Below, piece after piece: positions 24,601 through 36,585 of a DNA stretch of 64,000 nt (the first letter of the stretch is position 1; each line of letters opens with the position of its first letter). The stretch comes from Nymphalis io (lineage: Eukaryota > Arthropoda > Insecta > Lepidoptera > Nymphalidae): assembly GCF_905147045.1 (NCBI RefSeq), contig NC_065907.1:5332001-5396000 (forward strand), read 5' to 3'. The translations under genes and the position numbers were made by a program. The notes beneath the pieces are model-generated. The model saw only the letters and a program-made list of their open reading frames with translations, searched no databases and was not told the DNA's origin.

Positions 24601-24948
24601 AAACAGGAACTAACATATCAGTTCAGGAAAACATATTTTATTTTCAGTAATAACGGAGTTTTGATAATTGTAAAGTATTATAAAATTTAATTATCGAGTA
24701 TATGAAAAAAATTGTATAAATTATCGTTTTATCCTTGGTAAATATCTATTTACCAAGGTTTCGGTAACTACTTCATCAATGAGGTTAACAAATTTTATCA
24801 ATTTTCTATTGTTGGAGCTGCAGAACCGAACTTAAAACAAAAATATCACATGTATAAGATTTATAAGTACTTAGATAAATTTAAATACAATATTTTTATC
24901 AGTTGAGCGTTTTATAAAATTATCACTGTCTACTTATATTTTCGCAGA

Positions 24949-24997
24949 AAACCTGAATCTTAAGCGAAGAGTGTGGGTTCAAGCACGACCGAGGGAA
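24949..24997 (+). mobile_element. SINE-B head fragment
   Basis: CCTGAATCTTAAGCGAAG and GTGTGGGTTCAAGCACGACC resemble the SINE-B head around its B box; the rest is gone. Confidence 0.45.
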
Positions 24998-26049
24998 GAA
25001 ATTGTCTTTTATTTTTCATATTATGATACAATATTAAAATAGGACGAGATATTCATCTCGCACTTCTCTGTTAAGTTTATGATTAAAAGTTGCGATGACG
25101 CAAACGGAACAAGTCTGTTCGCATTAAGGTCGACCGAATCCGGGTGAATGTTTTATTATTGTGTTCAGCTTGTTGGTTATTTTGTCGTAGGGTGATATTT
25201 TGATTCTATTTATATATGTATACAATAAAATAACTTAACAAACTAAAACTACATCTAGAAAAATTGTCATCTGTATATGTTTATGATACTTTTGATTGAA
25301 AACCAAAAGGAAATGAAAGTTGGCACATTTATGTAATTTTTTATGGACTTTCACGGTTTTTATATTCAGCTCTTTGTTGTAACTCGCTGAATGACGTTGC
25401 ACCGCATATATACTTCAAAATCGCCATAATAATATTTTTTAAATATGTATACAGGACGTCTGTCAGAGTTGGCTAGTTTTAAATAAATTTTACAGTCACA
25501 AATTGCTCGGATAAGAACATTTTTTTTCAGAAGAAAAACGCATGAATTTAGCAACACCAAGTGAGACGAAAAAAAACCAAGGTTCTGTCCTAAGATGATT
25601 TAGTGCGGCTTTTAGGTAGCATAATAATACACGTAACATGATTTACGGGGTCTCATGTTGGTCACGATTCGATAAGCTCTGAGAGCCGGGAGGATTTCGC
25701 GTAATTGACGGTTTCTGTTCGACAATTTTATAGTCGAACTGTGGGTCTAGATAAAGTTAGATACGAATTGTCGATTACAAAGGAACAAAGGTGATCGGTT
25801 TCGATCAAAATAAATAAAAATAGCACAGAAAATCGATCGGAGATTGACGAATGGATAACGACGAAAATAATCGCTTGTTATTCAACTGTTCATTGATCTG
25901 TTTGACTATGTTTTTAATGGCTAGTATTTTGTTCAAAATTAGATAGATTACTTCTTTGGTAAAAATTCTATCGTTTTATTTTTTTGCCTCAAAATAGTAT
26001 AATTGTTAATTATTCTCCATTAGAAATAATGATAATAAAATACAATAAC

Positions 26050-26160
26050 GCCTTGTCTTACTGCCTCCATCGTCTCATTTTCGCCCAGAAAATCGGAATA
26101 GCGATTCAAAGGGGAAAGTTCTAGCACACTTACCATTCCAAGGTCATAATATACAGTAAC
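26050..26160 (+). repeat. Dispersed repeat with old coding look, copy 2
   Basis: GAAAATCGGAATAGCGATTC and AAAGGGGAAAGTTCTAGC match 19555-19670 in order. Confidence 0.45.
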
Positions 26161-26444
26161 TTTTTTTTGTTTATACTTATTACAGTCTTCAATGTAAATA
26201 ACATTTATAAAAATAAATGCCTGTTTAAATTGATTGCGGGTAAAAAAAAATAATCACAAATTTTAATATTCAGTAACACAGTACGTATAAGAAAAACAAG
26301 TCTTTCGTCATAAAAGCTTATTCGTATCATTTAATACGGTTGTTTGTTTATTTGTTTTTAACTCTTTTATGTTAATGTTAATTTTTGATATAAGTTCCAG
26401 GGAATACATATGAGTGAAGTAACATTTAGGTAAGTCGTTACTAA

Positions 26445-26610
26445 TATTATAAATGCGACAGTGAGTTTGTTTGTTTGTTGCGCTTTCACGTCTTAACTCG
26501 ATATGATATTTTGTATGAACGTTGTCAAGAGTATTGAAAGGCACATAGGGTACCTAATACTTAACCCCCCTACTTAAATGAAAGGTGAAGACGCGAACGG
26601 AAACTAATAT
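26445..26610 (+). repeat. Dispersed repeat ending in GC-rich tail, copy 2
   Basis: Contains ACTAATATTATAAATGCGAC, TTGTTTGTTTGTTGCGCTTT, CACATAGGGTACCTAATAC and GACGCGAACGGAAACTAAT. Same family as 4590-4700 and 62330-62460 and widespread in lepidopterans from memory. Confidence 0.5.
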
Positions 26611-27320
26611 TTATATGAGTGACGATTGGACGTAAAATCACTAAAGAGAGTAAAGATACAAATCGCTTAATCAAAGATTATTGATAGTTTTTCGCTCAAC
26701 ATTATCACAAATTTGACATTATTACAAATTAATATGACAATTTTTTATACCTAAGACTTATGAGTCTGCATATGGGAAAAATAAGGTGAATGCCTAAACA
26801 TTCGATTTAAATAGTTATATTTACGATTTTCTATAGTTTTCAGTTGTTAATAATGATATAAAATATTTATAAATCATCTTAATCATGTTATACATTCGAA
26901 AGTATAACAATAGTATATAATATCGAATAACAAAATATTAAAAATGTTTACTGATTAATAAATAAAGGCAATAATTATATAAAAAAAATTTGTTTGTCAG
27001 CAAGAATTAAGTTAATAAGAATCTGTGATGTTATATCGAAAAACAAGAGGAAAATAAAGAACAATAACGTTCTCCACTTTCTCTGTGTTGTGTATGTTAT
27101 TCGGTCAATGTAAAAGTTATAATAAACATGTATGACAAGTTGATGGGTCAGAGAATTATAAATAGTTTTGAAATTATTTTTCATACTCGTATTGTATTTA
27201 AATTCATCATAGAATTCATATTCATGAAATGCTTTTAAAATGCGTAGTTTCTCATACCTTTTGAGTAAATTGAAACTAATATAAAATGATACTTCGTTTT
27301 TAGAAATCACTTTAACTTCA

Positions 27321-27390
27321 CAACCCGCATTGGAGCAATGAGGTTTGATTACTTCCAAACCTTCTCCTCAAATAGAAAAGGAAGCCTAAG
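27321..27390 (+). mobile_element. SINE-B 3' fragment
   Basis: CAACCCGCATTGGAGCAATG, CTTCCAAACCTTCTCCTCAA and AAAAGGAAGCCTAAGAAGG match the late body of SINE-B. Confidence 0.65.
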
Positions 27391-27984
27391 AAGGAAAAAA
27401 TCCTTTTCAACTTTACTTTTATAAATGTTATAGTTTTTTTTTAATTTAGGGAATTCAAGAACGTCAATTATTATTTAATTTAAATTATTAATTAATTATT
27501 ATATTAAGTAATTATTTTGTTCTTATTGCAGTGTTTTTTAATCAAGTGAGTTTATCCTATTTAATTTAATTTTCAGTACATAACGGGTTTGAAAAACAAA
27601 TCTGTATCCCATTTGTATAGAATTAATGAGCACAAACTATTATATTCAAAATAACTATAATTAAATAGTACACTAGACGAAACTAATAAGGTCGTGTGAA
27701 TACCTATTAAAGTTTTTTCTAGTTGAAAGAGTTGAGTGGCCATGCATTTTATTCGTTCGCTGTATGCTTTTATATCCCGGTCATAATGCTCGTTCGTTTT
27801 AATTCAATTTTATATAAATAATGAAATGGAATAGCACTTTGTTGACATATGATATCGAATACTTTAAAAATATAATAAAAATTAAATTATTTTTAGCTGA
27901 AAATATTTTTTCGTAGAAAATAAAGTCGTTGTGAAAATTATATTTATGTAATTTGTAAGATTGTTAATCTAGAAGTTACTTAAA

Positions 27985-28012
27985 TCAATAATAACATGAT
28001 ATAAACACAAAC
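27985..28012 (-). other. Dop1R2: 5' splice site and read-through tail of the receptor exon
   Basis: AAG|GTTTGTG fits a GT donor at 28012-28011, right after the conserved WSRDFRR. If the intron is kept, translation adds eight residues (FVFISCYY) and stops at 27987-27985, giving a receptor without its C-tail. Splicing is the likelier reading, because family members continue past this point. Confidence 0.8.
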
Positions 28013-29271
28013 CTTCTAAAGTCTCTGCTCCAGCATGCGTAGATCACAGGGTTCATGGATGAGTTGACCCACCCGAGCCACGTGACCACCACGTTGACTA
28101 TCTCTTCATGTGTGATGCATGACGAACATATACCAGATAGGAGATTAACTACGAAAAATGGTAACCAACAAACTATAAATACACCCATTACAATTCCAAG
28201 CGTCTTTGCTGCTTTCTTTTCTTTTGCAAATTTAGCAAGCTTTCGCGAAAGGGAAAAGTTTTTGGGCAAATGTTTATTATGAGTAACATTTGTTAAACGC
28301 GTCGATGAACGTGAAAGTCCATTGTTTTGTAATGCTGTTAATGGTTCCTGATCTGCTTCCTCGGGAGTACACGCACCATGACACACATCAGTTCTTTGAC
28401 GCACCGTGCCACCTCTATGAATACGTAACGTTAGTTCTAACTCTCCACTTGGTCTCATCACTTGCTTTGTCCCAATTTTTAAAGACCTAGTCTGAATAGT
28501 CGCGGCACGATATATACGGTAATATGTAAACACCATAACAAACAAGGGTAGATAAAATGATATTGTTGAAGAAAATATTATGTACTCTAAATTTTCCGTG
28601 AACGGGCATTTATAATCTGGTACTTCTTCCAAGCGCACTGCACGCCACCACGCGATAGCCGGAAATGATATCGCACCTGAACACACCCACACCGCTGCTA
28701 TGAGAAATGCGGCTTTCCGGCCACTCATCCGCATCGGATATGTGATAGGATCAGTGATGGCCCAGTATCGGTCTAATGATATAACACATAGATTAAGTAT
28801 TGATGCAGTACTGAAGAGAACATCCAACGATCTCCAAACATCACACCAGTCCACGCCAAAAAACCACGTGTGCTCCAAAACTTCATAAAGGGCAGAGAAG
28901 GGCATAACCACTAGACCCACGAGACAATCAGCTACAGCTAGTGACGTAACGAAGTAATTCGTAGATGTATGAAGATATCGCTCCCTCACGACTGCCAGTA
29001 TTACTAACATATTTCCAAAAACAGTCGTCAACGAAAACAGAAGTAAGAATGAAACAAGTAGGGCTCGTTCACGAAGAAGATTTATGTAATCATTCCAAAC
29101 CTCACCGGAGACATTTGTTGAATTAAAAGTATTGTTATTGTCAAAGGTAGCATTGAATTCTAATACAATGTTATACGGCAGTCGTGGGTTCTCTAGGAAG
29201 TATTCGGGTCCTCTTTGCAAAATGTCCAATTGGCTTCTTGCCACCAGTATTTCTGGTTTGGTCGTATTCAT
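28013..29271 (-). CDS. Dop1R2: D1-like dopamine receptor type 2 (Dop1R2/DAMB family), TM1-TM7 exon; C-tail exon not found
   Basis: A class A GPCR of the plasma membrane that binds dopamine; the fly orthologue (DAMB) acts in mushroom body learning and forgetting through cAMP and calcium. The 420 residues run from Met1 to the start of helix 8. Visible features: N-glycosylation sequons at 40, 46, 50 and 53; TM1 about 68-93; Asp115 in TM2; Cys143; amine-binding Asp150 in TM3; DRY at 167-169; TM4 about 185-208; Cys222; TM5 serines at 234-238; a roughly 100-residue third loop; CWLPFF at 368-373; NPVIY at 407-411. Residues such as RERYLHTSTNYF and SLDVLFSTASILNLCVISLD match this family from memory rather than Dop1R1 or octopamine receptors. 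The start follows an in-frame stop (TAA 21 bases upstream). The frame ends at AGAAG|GTTTGT, phase 2, where a splice donor fits; without splicing it stops after FVFISCYY at 27985. The palmitoylated tail must come from another exon. Confidence 0.95.
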
Positions 29272-29446
29272 ATTTTCCTGATGGTTATTCGCTTACTAGC
29301 GCCATGGTGAGTCTTTATGTTTTCCTTGTTTTGTCCGCAGCCATTTGGATATTAAGTTTTTGGCAGGCATTCTGTTCTCGATTTTGAGTATCTGGCACAT
29401 ATTGCGTTGGCATGCTTTTAGTCTTTACTGATATGTTGTCAGCATC
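29272..29446 (-). promoter_or_regulatory. Dop1R2: 5' leader of the receptor exon with three upstream ORFs
   Basis: The exon appears to start after TTAACTTGTTTCAG (AG at 29448-29447), so 175 bases of leader precede the start codon and further leader exons lie upstream. Three upstream ATGs each open a closed frame: 29445-29425 (6 codons), 29413-29315 (32 codons) and 29305-29285 (6 codons, in the strong context CACCATGG). The last stops 13 bases before the receptor ATG. Such leaders often lower translation of the main frame; that effect is inferred. Confidence 0.75.
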
Positions 29447-29460
29447 CTGAAACAAGTTAA
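29447..29460 (-). other. Dop1R2: 3' splice site before the receptor exon
   Basis: On the minus strand TTAACTTGTTTCAG precedes GATGCTGACA: a pyrimidine-rich stretch and CAG of normal form. It implies at least one more 5' exon at higher coordinates, which I could not locate. Confidence 0.7.
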
Positions 29461-29879
29461 AAATATTGTTAATATATATTAAGTAGTGACATTGGTTGAA
29501 TGTTAATTTTGTCGAGCTTTGTGACAGATAGAACCCAATTATATATATATATATGAATTAATATTACACGTGTATTTTATATTTTCGATTATGTTATCTA
29601 AATATGTTAAGGTTGTCTAGAAAATAATATTGTAAGTGGAAATTCTAATCTTGCACTTTTTTTAAATTTTTTTATTTATAATTTTGATCCATGAATATTT
29701 ATGATATTATGTAAAAAACTAATAATATTTCGTTACTTCCATAAAGACAGGAAAGACACAAGATTTGGCAGACAAGACGTACATTTTTTTTCTTATATTC
29801 CTAAACTCATTTTATACGACTTCGTTTTATTGGAAGAAAATTTAGTCAGATAATTGTGTCATTGCCATGTGTCATTTAT

Positions 29880-30278
29880 ATAGTCATGAATGAATGTCCT
29901 TGGTTCGCTGGGACATAAATAGTGCTTAGCGAACAGGCGGCGAGATCAAACGAATTGTGCTCCGTGGGCCGTGATCAGCCTGTGCACATGAGGGCACTTC
30001 AATCGACCCCTCCCTTTCCCCTTTACATTCCCCGTGCCGTGATCAAAATTTATGTTGACTGGCTTTTGAGGAATCCTTAATATACTTAAACAAATATATA
30101 TTCGAATAGGCAACATCAAATCTGAAATACATTGACTCGAGAGATATTGAGTAAAAGCTTGTTTATTAGTATGAATAAGAATATGGCCTGCATCTAGAAT
30201 ACAAACTGTATTGCTGTAGTAGGTGTCTAGACACCGTGATGCGACGTAAACAAAACTTAAATTAGGAAATTCTTTCAT
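29880..30278 (-). other. GC-richer patch upstream of the receptor exon, with a 110-codon open frame
   Basis: Bases 29935-30055 are GC-richer than their surroundings and contain two TGATCACGGC-like phrases (CTGATCACGGCCCACGG and TTGATCACGGCACGGGG on minus). A minus frame with an ATG runs from 30278 to 29946; its product has no domain I recognise. It could hold a leader exon or promoter of the receptor, or simply an old repeat. A frame this long is expected about once by chance in this much DNA. Confidence 0.25.
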
Positions 30279-30613
30279 TGTTATTTATATTTTGAAGAAA
30301 GGATTAATAACAATAGTAAATGCTGAATCTGCGAAAATGAGATCTTAGATAAAATATGCTTTACGTAGATATTTTTTAATTATGAGACAATATGATGAAT
30401 AGAAATTAATGTAATTTTCAACATTTATGATAACAATGAATTATTTTTGTAAGCTTCTGCAACAAGTCCCTAATTATTATCTGTTGAGTAATTCTTAGGA
30501 AAAACTCATAATTTAATTGCAGATTCCTTTAATTTATTTCATTTCAAATTCAGTCATTAGGAAATTAGTAAACGATTACGCTTCGGGTATGTTGAGTATT
30601 ATCGTTAATATAT

Positions 30614-30911
30614 TACTGGTGGTAGATCTTTGTGCAAGCTCATATGGGTAGGTACCATCCACTCATCAGATATTCTACCGCAAAACAGCAGTACTTGGTA
30701 TTGCTGTGTTCCGGTTTGATGGGTGAGTGAGCCAGTGTAATTACAGGCACAAGGGACATAACATCTTAGTTCCCAAGGTTGGTGGTGCATTGGTGATGTA
30801 AGCGATGGTTAACATTTCTTACAATGCCAATGTCTAAGGGCGTTTGGTGACCACTTAGCATCAGGTGGCCCATATGCTCGTCCGCCTTCCTATTCTATAA
30901 AAAAAAAAAAA
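30614..30911 (+). mobile_element. SINE-A copy, full length with poly-A
   Basis: From ACTGGTGGTAGATCTTTGTG to TTCCTATTCTATAAAA and an A run. It mixes marks of the two variants: GGTGATGTAAGCGATGG of one and CTAAGGGCGTTTGGTGACC of the other. No target-site repeat is visible. Confidence 0.95.
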
Positions 30912-33900
30912 GAACATCGGAATACTCACTAAAAAACCAGTGGTACCCTTTCCGTCTTAACGAGGAGCGCCACGGGATCGCATTCGCAAGCTACCGTGAT
31001 GCTCTGACAAAGAATACGCTTCTAGCCTATCCTTTAAAATCGGAGTACGTTGTCTCCGCTATTACTTTTTAAAATTGTTTTTTTACAAATATGAAATGAT
31101 GAAACACGTATTTAACGTTATATAAAATTAAAGGCTATTCCGTTCAAATAACTTTGGAATTAATTTTCCGTTGTTTGGAAACTTCTTTGAATAATTTTTA
31201 ATAAAGTAAGTCTTCACTCCTTAGAACAGTCCCATGGCTACAGATACGTCACAGAAATTCCTCATCTATTTTATTAAATACGAAGTTTGGTCTCTGTAGA
31301 AAAAGGTAATTTTTTCACTTTACTCATCCAAGACTAATGAGATTAAGCTAACTTATTAAGCAGAATAATATTTTAAGCAAGATTTAGAATAAATTAATGT
31401 ACAAAAATTATTAGATTTACTATATTTAATTGTGTTTTTTCAACAATATGAACAAAATTTCAGCTCAATCGGTTGGTGGGAACTTTTTTAAAACTTATTT
31501 GCAAAAGTTGATCAACGCCCCTTAACAGGTGAATTTAAATAAAAACTGTTCATAAATAGTTTTTTTTTATTATATAAGTTTTACGTATTTATATGAAACT
31601 TAGTTGTAGTTGTGTTTGAAAGTAGTTTTATATTAAACGTTTGTCTTTATTTTTCTTTTCAATATTTATGTTTGCAAAAAATTACTATAAAAAATGATGG
31701 AATAGGGGAATTATACGATTTTTTAAAATAAATAGAACCATTAAAAAATAATAAGAATATTTTACACCAACCACAACGTTATCGCTTTCATCTCTTTATT
31801 CAATAATTTTTGTAGCTTATTCTTCAGTTCAAGTGTGAAGTATTGTGGCGGGAGATTTTCTCAATTTCAAGAGACGGGTCCCGCTATCAATCAGAATGAA
31901 CTCCCTTGTGATTAATTGTTCTCGGTAACTCGGGATTGGTGGCGAATCCCCGGGTCAAACCCGGACTGATAGCTACGTCCTCTGTAACTTTAACTCGAGC
32001 GAACGTGTGTAATTAATAAATGCTCTGGATACATCGCATAAGAAACTTTTTTTACTACCCATATAAATTACCTACCCTTTGACATTAAATAAAGAATACC
32101 GATGTGACATTTTCCCTTTATATACGGTTCTTGATATACATTACATTTTTATACGAAATTGTTTTGGGATATGGGTAACAAACAAATTAAGAAAAAGTGA
32201 TTGTAAATAAAATATAAAATATATGTGTATTATTTATTATTATATTGTATAATTTTTGTTTGTTAATGTTATTTAAAACTTACTAGCTTAGAACATATTA
32301 TAAAAAACAAGTGTGTGCGCAAACACGAGTGCACTCTCTACCTTTTCAATCTCAAAATCCAATGGCACGCCAAAACCGACGCGGCACAGAGAGTACAGAC
32401 AATTTCAAAATATTTTAACAGAATACCCCAACATTTTTTTATTGGATCCACCTAGGGCTTTAACCTTGCGATTTGCGGCCGTATAAGCTAGGCACAGGAC
32501 TCACTAGGCAGCAAAAGTTTTTTTATATAATTATCATTAATTATACATATTAAATTAAAATAATTTTAAATTGTATACGAAACGAGCAATGCCGCTGACA
32601 GTTTGAATAACTAATAATTAAAATTCAGTATATTTTAAAGTAAAAACGTAATCTTTTCAATCGTCTAACAATTTAAATTTTAGTACTAGAATAATAAATT
32701 TGTTTTAAACCTTATTTAAAACTATACGAACTTTCTGCAAACATCTCCACTTGTTACCCAAGAACTTACTCGAAGACTTTCTATTCAGAAAGCGACTTAA
32801 CCAGTAAAGTAAAAAACTAGAAGTTTAAAATTTTTGAAGGTACCTTTATTTTTAACATATATATATTTATATATTATGATTTAAATTGACCACACTTGCA
32901 ACGCCAAAAAATCCTTTTTGTGTCGATTTCCAGTGTCAAGACAAACAAAATTAACCATACAGGTTTTCAAATAACACAAATGTATACGTCAAATTCACTT
33001 AATCCATTCGAAGTGTCATTCCAGTAAACAAAGACAAACGTGCTTATTTAAAAAAAAAACGATTCGATAAACATGAGGGAATCCCTTGGCTGCAAGGATT
33101 GAGTACTTTCTTTTATAAAATGTAATAAAAATAAGTGACTGAATTGAAATAACGTAAACATTTGTGAATTCTTGTGCTTCTATCATATTAATTATCTAAA
33201 ATCTTGGCGTAGCAGGGCTTGCTAGTTTGATTAAATAAAGTTTTTTTTTTAAAATAAAGTTCGTTCGCATGCTGCGTGCAGTTTATTGATTTTGAATTCA
33301 TTTCATTGGTTAAAAATGATCTGATGTTTATTTTTAGTATTTTTTTTAAACTTTTATAGTTTTAACCAGCTCTACAAAAACGAAAGAGGGGCTATTCGCG
33401 GATAACGTTTATTTTTAAATCGTTGTAATGATTCTTTCTGCTTCGGTTTCAATATAACTGCAAGTCACTATATCTCTCAATTTCATTCGTCTTGTGCATT
33501 ATCAATTTTTTATTTGAAGAGTACAGTTTCATAAATTTCTGAAGTCGGTTTTTATATATAGCAATTGAATTAAATATTATGAAAAAAGGTATATTTTATA
33601 TTAATACCAATGTTTTTTTTTATTTGCCTTATAGCTACGATATCTACCCAACAAGTAGATTTTGTTGTATTCCTTTTTTTAATTATGACATGAGTTTTTC
33701 ATAATGATTACATTTTAACGAATAGTTCGATATTCAAACTATCAATTAAATTTCGAAAGTCCTAGAAAAGAGATATGTCTGACGTAAACAAATTTCTAAA
33801 GTCATCGAAAAGGTTTATCGCGTCCTCCCATTTATTGCCGTTGACAGTGACAAATTTGTCAGTTTCTGGACTAATTTATTGACAATCAAGAAGCGAACAG

Positions 33901-34501
33901 GATAACTTCTATATCACTGTCAGCACCCATTGTTCCTGTTTTACAGTTGATTGTAATAATAGAACAATTAACAGGGAATTTGATTGGCTTTGATTTTAAT
34001 TAATTTTAATTTTATTTACGTCTGTTCGCAAATATATTTGAAAGAAAGAATCGTTTATTTTGAGTAACAACTGCTAATAAGTAATAAAAAAACAAAAATG
34101 TAAATGAATAAAAAATTATAAAGTAAATAAAGATAAACATTTAATAACAATTATTTGGGGCGATCCTAAAAACTGTGTATGTAAAAACAGCGCTCGTTTA
34201 ATATTATAAACAATGCTAAATACTTGATTTTAACTGCGCGATTTAAGTATTTTCGGAATAAAACCTCTTTGTTTCTAAACCATTTCTAAAAAAATGGCGT
34301 CTATCGTTTAAATAACCAACGCATTTCCTAATTAAAAATATCAGTACGGATTTTTCATTACATTTCATTTTAATTTAATAATTAAAGTAAATAAAATTTT
34401 AAAAATAGAACACTTATATAGCTATGGAAGATATTAATAATCTTAACCTTCAATTAACGAATACATATAAAATTGTGTAGTAATTAGTATAAAACAGATC
34501 C
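30912..34501. other. AT-rich non-coding stretch
   Basis: No gene seen. Around 31850-31990 a GC-richer patch (CCCCGGGTCAAACCCGGAC) and at 32300-32530 dispersed-repeat material occur. No frame of note. Confidence 0.55.
32300..32400 (-). repeat. Dispersed repeat, copy 2 of the 405-540 family
   Basis: AAGTGTGTGCGCAAACACGA, GTGCACTCTCTACCTTTTC and CCGACGCGGCACAG. The copy at 36465-36585 reads in the opposite orientation (TGTTTGCGCACACACTTGTG). Confidence 0.5.
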
Positions 34502-34576
34502 ATGGTGTTTGTCGGAATTTGATCCCGTAATCAGCGATTAAGATTTACGTGATCCAACAACTGGGTCATCTCGCTC
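34502..34576 (-). mobile_element. SINE-B head fragment
   Basis: TTGATCCCGTAATCAGCGAT (B-box region) and ACAACTGGGTCATCTCGCTC (A-box region) match the tRNA-like head in reverse. Confidence 0.6.
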
Positions 34577-34966
34577 TTGTAAATATCACACTGAAACTCA
34601 ATTATATAAGCGCTTCTGTGCAATTTGCGCCATCTTAAAACTTTGCAAGTAAACGTAGTGGCTACGTATCGCCTCAAAACTTGTGAATTAATACACAAAG
34701 CTTAAACCTTCTGTGTAAAACGCTTTTGTAAGTGCAAGATTTGGCTTGGAGGTGCAATTTAATACTAGTTTAACGTAATTACAGCACAACTTCTCTTGTG
34801 TATTTCAAAATAGTTTTTAATAAATTTAGTTAGTTAGTAACGTTAGTTTTTAACACACATTACAGAAATTTTTGTACCGAGTAGGTATGATTTGCCTAAC
34901 GATTTATAATTTGTAATGTAAAATACTAAGCTTTTAATGACGTTATAATCATCCAACTTGCATCGT

Positions 34967-35170
34967 CACTAGTAGTCCTTTGTGGAAGCCCGTCTGGGTA
35001 GGTACCAACCACTTACATCAGATGTTCTACCGCCGTACGACAATATTTAGTATTCTTGCCCTCCGGTTTAAAGGGTGAGTGAGCCAGTATAACTAGTGGC
35101 ATAAGGGACGTAACATCTTAACTCCCAAGGTTGGAGCTGCATTGGCGATGTGGGAATGGTTTAAGGTAAC
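34967..35170 (+). mobile_element. SINE-A copy, diverged, 3' truncated
   Basis: GAAGCCCGTCTGGGTAGGTA, GGGTGAGTGAGCCAGTATAA and CTCCCAAGGTTGG follow SINE-A order in plus sense; the match fades after GCATTGGCGATGTGGGAATG. Confidence 0.8.
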
Positions 35171-36464
35171 CCTATTCTATGTTGAATAATCATTTTTCTA
35201 GACTTTGAAATATACAACGAATCGTAATTTAAACAAATGTAATACAACAATATTCTTAATTAAATTACATTTTAAATTTTCTGTACATTAGTTTTTTTAA
35301 TCTTATCAATCAAATAATAAATCAGAACATGCTAGGAAAACTTTCTGGAAATACGTTCACTAAGTTTAAACTTCGCGGATCGTAATCTATATCTGTCAAA
35401 AATATATACGCTTGCATATCTGTATGATTGCATAAGTTATGCTATTTATTTTTAATTTATAATAAAAATTTCATTTAGCTTCGGAGAAAGGTTTATAAAC
35501 AGTTGGGCGATTCATTGATACTACTACAATTAAAGACGCGCGGTTATTTAAAACCGCCATTTTGTTCACCAAAAAGACCAATTCGGGGTTTTTATACAAT
35601 CAGTTTCACTTCTGGATGCTAAATATATAACAAAAACCAACACATGGCCGAACCAACAATAATTCACCCTATGTCACTCAGATTCGAGGTCGTCCAATCC
35701 TACATATATCTTGCCGGTTTAATCTCGAACGATGAAGGTTCCACATAAGAAGTGAAACGACGTATGATGATAGCAAAAACTACGATGGATAAGCTACAGA
35801 AAATATAAAAGAACAGAAACATAACAAAAGTTATGAAGGGCCGGAGCGTTCTGACAATTGTTTTTCCCATATGTGATATCGCGAAGATACACTACAATAA
35901 TTAAGTCATAAACCCACATAAAACCACATAAGGCAATTAAAATTGTTATCCTGAAATTTTGATTGTGATTGTGAAAAATATGGCTCAAGGAAAGACCGAA
36001 ATATGCTAATCATCAAAAATGATGGTCACAAAATATAAAGTAATCGATTATTAAGTAGTAATTTTAAATCATTATAACCTTGTAACAATACTTAATTAAT
36101 CAAATAAAAAATACATTTTATTGTATAGTTTGCCAAGCTGCAAAGCGCAGCTTCTAAAGCAATAATATTTTAAACTAAAAGCTTTTCCGATACGCGATGT
36201 GTTCTGGTATAGATTATGTATATTGGTTAAGTGGTTTTTATCAGACGCGTTACAAAAAGAACGTTTTCTCATTTATTAGTATAGATGATAGATTAGAATA
36301 TATAATATACCCATTTATATGACGTGAATATCTTGACATGACTTTCCAGGGAAATTATTTTTAAGGATTACAATATTATAGGATAAATTGAAATTTGTGC
36401 TATTGTATTTCTTATATGATCTACATTAATTTTACTACATTTTTTTGATGCCTTATAAAGGAGT

Positions 36465-36585
36465 TAAGAAAAAGGGAGTGCACCTGTGTTTGCGCACACA
36501 CTTGTGCACTATAATATGCCATGCGCAGTTGACTAATCTCCCTTGAGGTTGAACGCCGTGGCAGAAATCGGTCCGGAGAACATTA
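36465..36585 (+). repeat. Dispersed repeat, copy 3 of the 405-540 family
   Basis: GAGTGCACCTGTGTTTGCGC, ACTTGTGCACTATAATATGC, TCTCCCTTGAGGTTG and CCGTGGCAGAAATCGGTCCG. This copy keeps the longest recognisable body; the family is common in Lepidoptera from memory. Confidence 0.55.

Larger units (their letters stand above)
25010..27320. other. AT-rich non-coding stretch
   Basis: No gene seen. Includes dispersed repeats at 26050-26160 and 26445-26610. A minus frame of 127 codons at 26975-27358 begins inside a SINE-B fragment and shows no domain; I treat it as chance. If the receptor's tail exon lies in this direction, I could not recognise it here. Confidence 0.5.

Noticed and set aside
26975..27358. 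127-codon minus frame as a gene
   Set aside because: Its start lies in a SINE-B fragment and the rest is hydrophobic AT-rich translation without any domain; length is near what chance allows here.
28055..28888. Plus-strand frames of 62-75 codons across the receptor
   Set aside because: They are antisense shadows of the receptor coding sequence.
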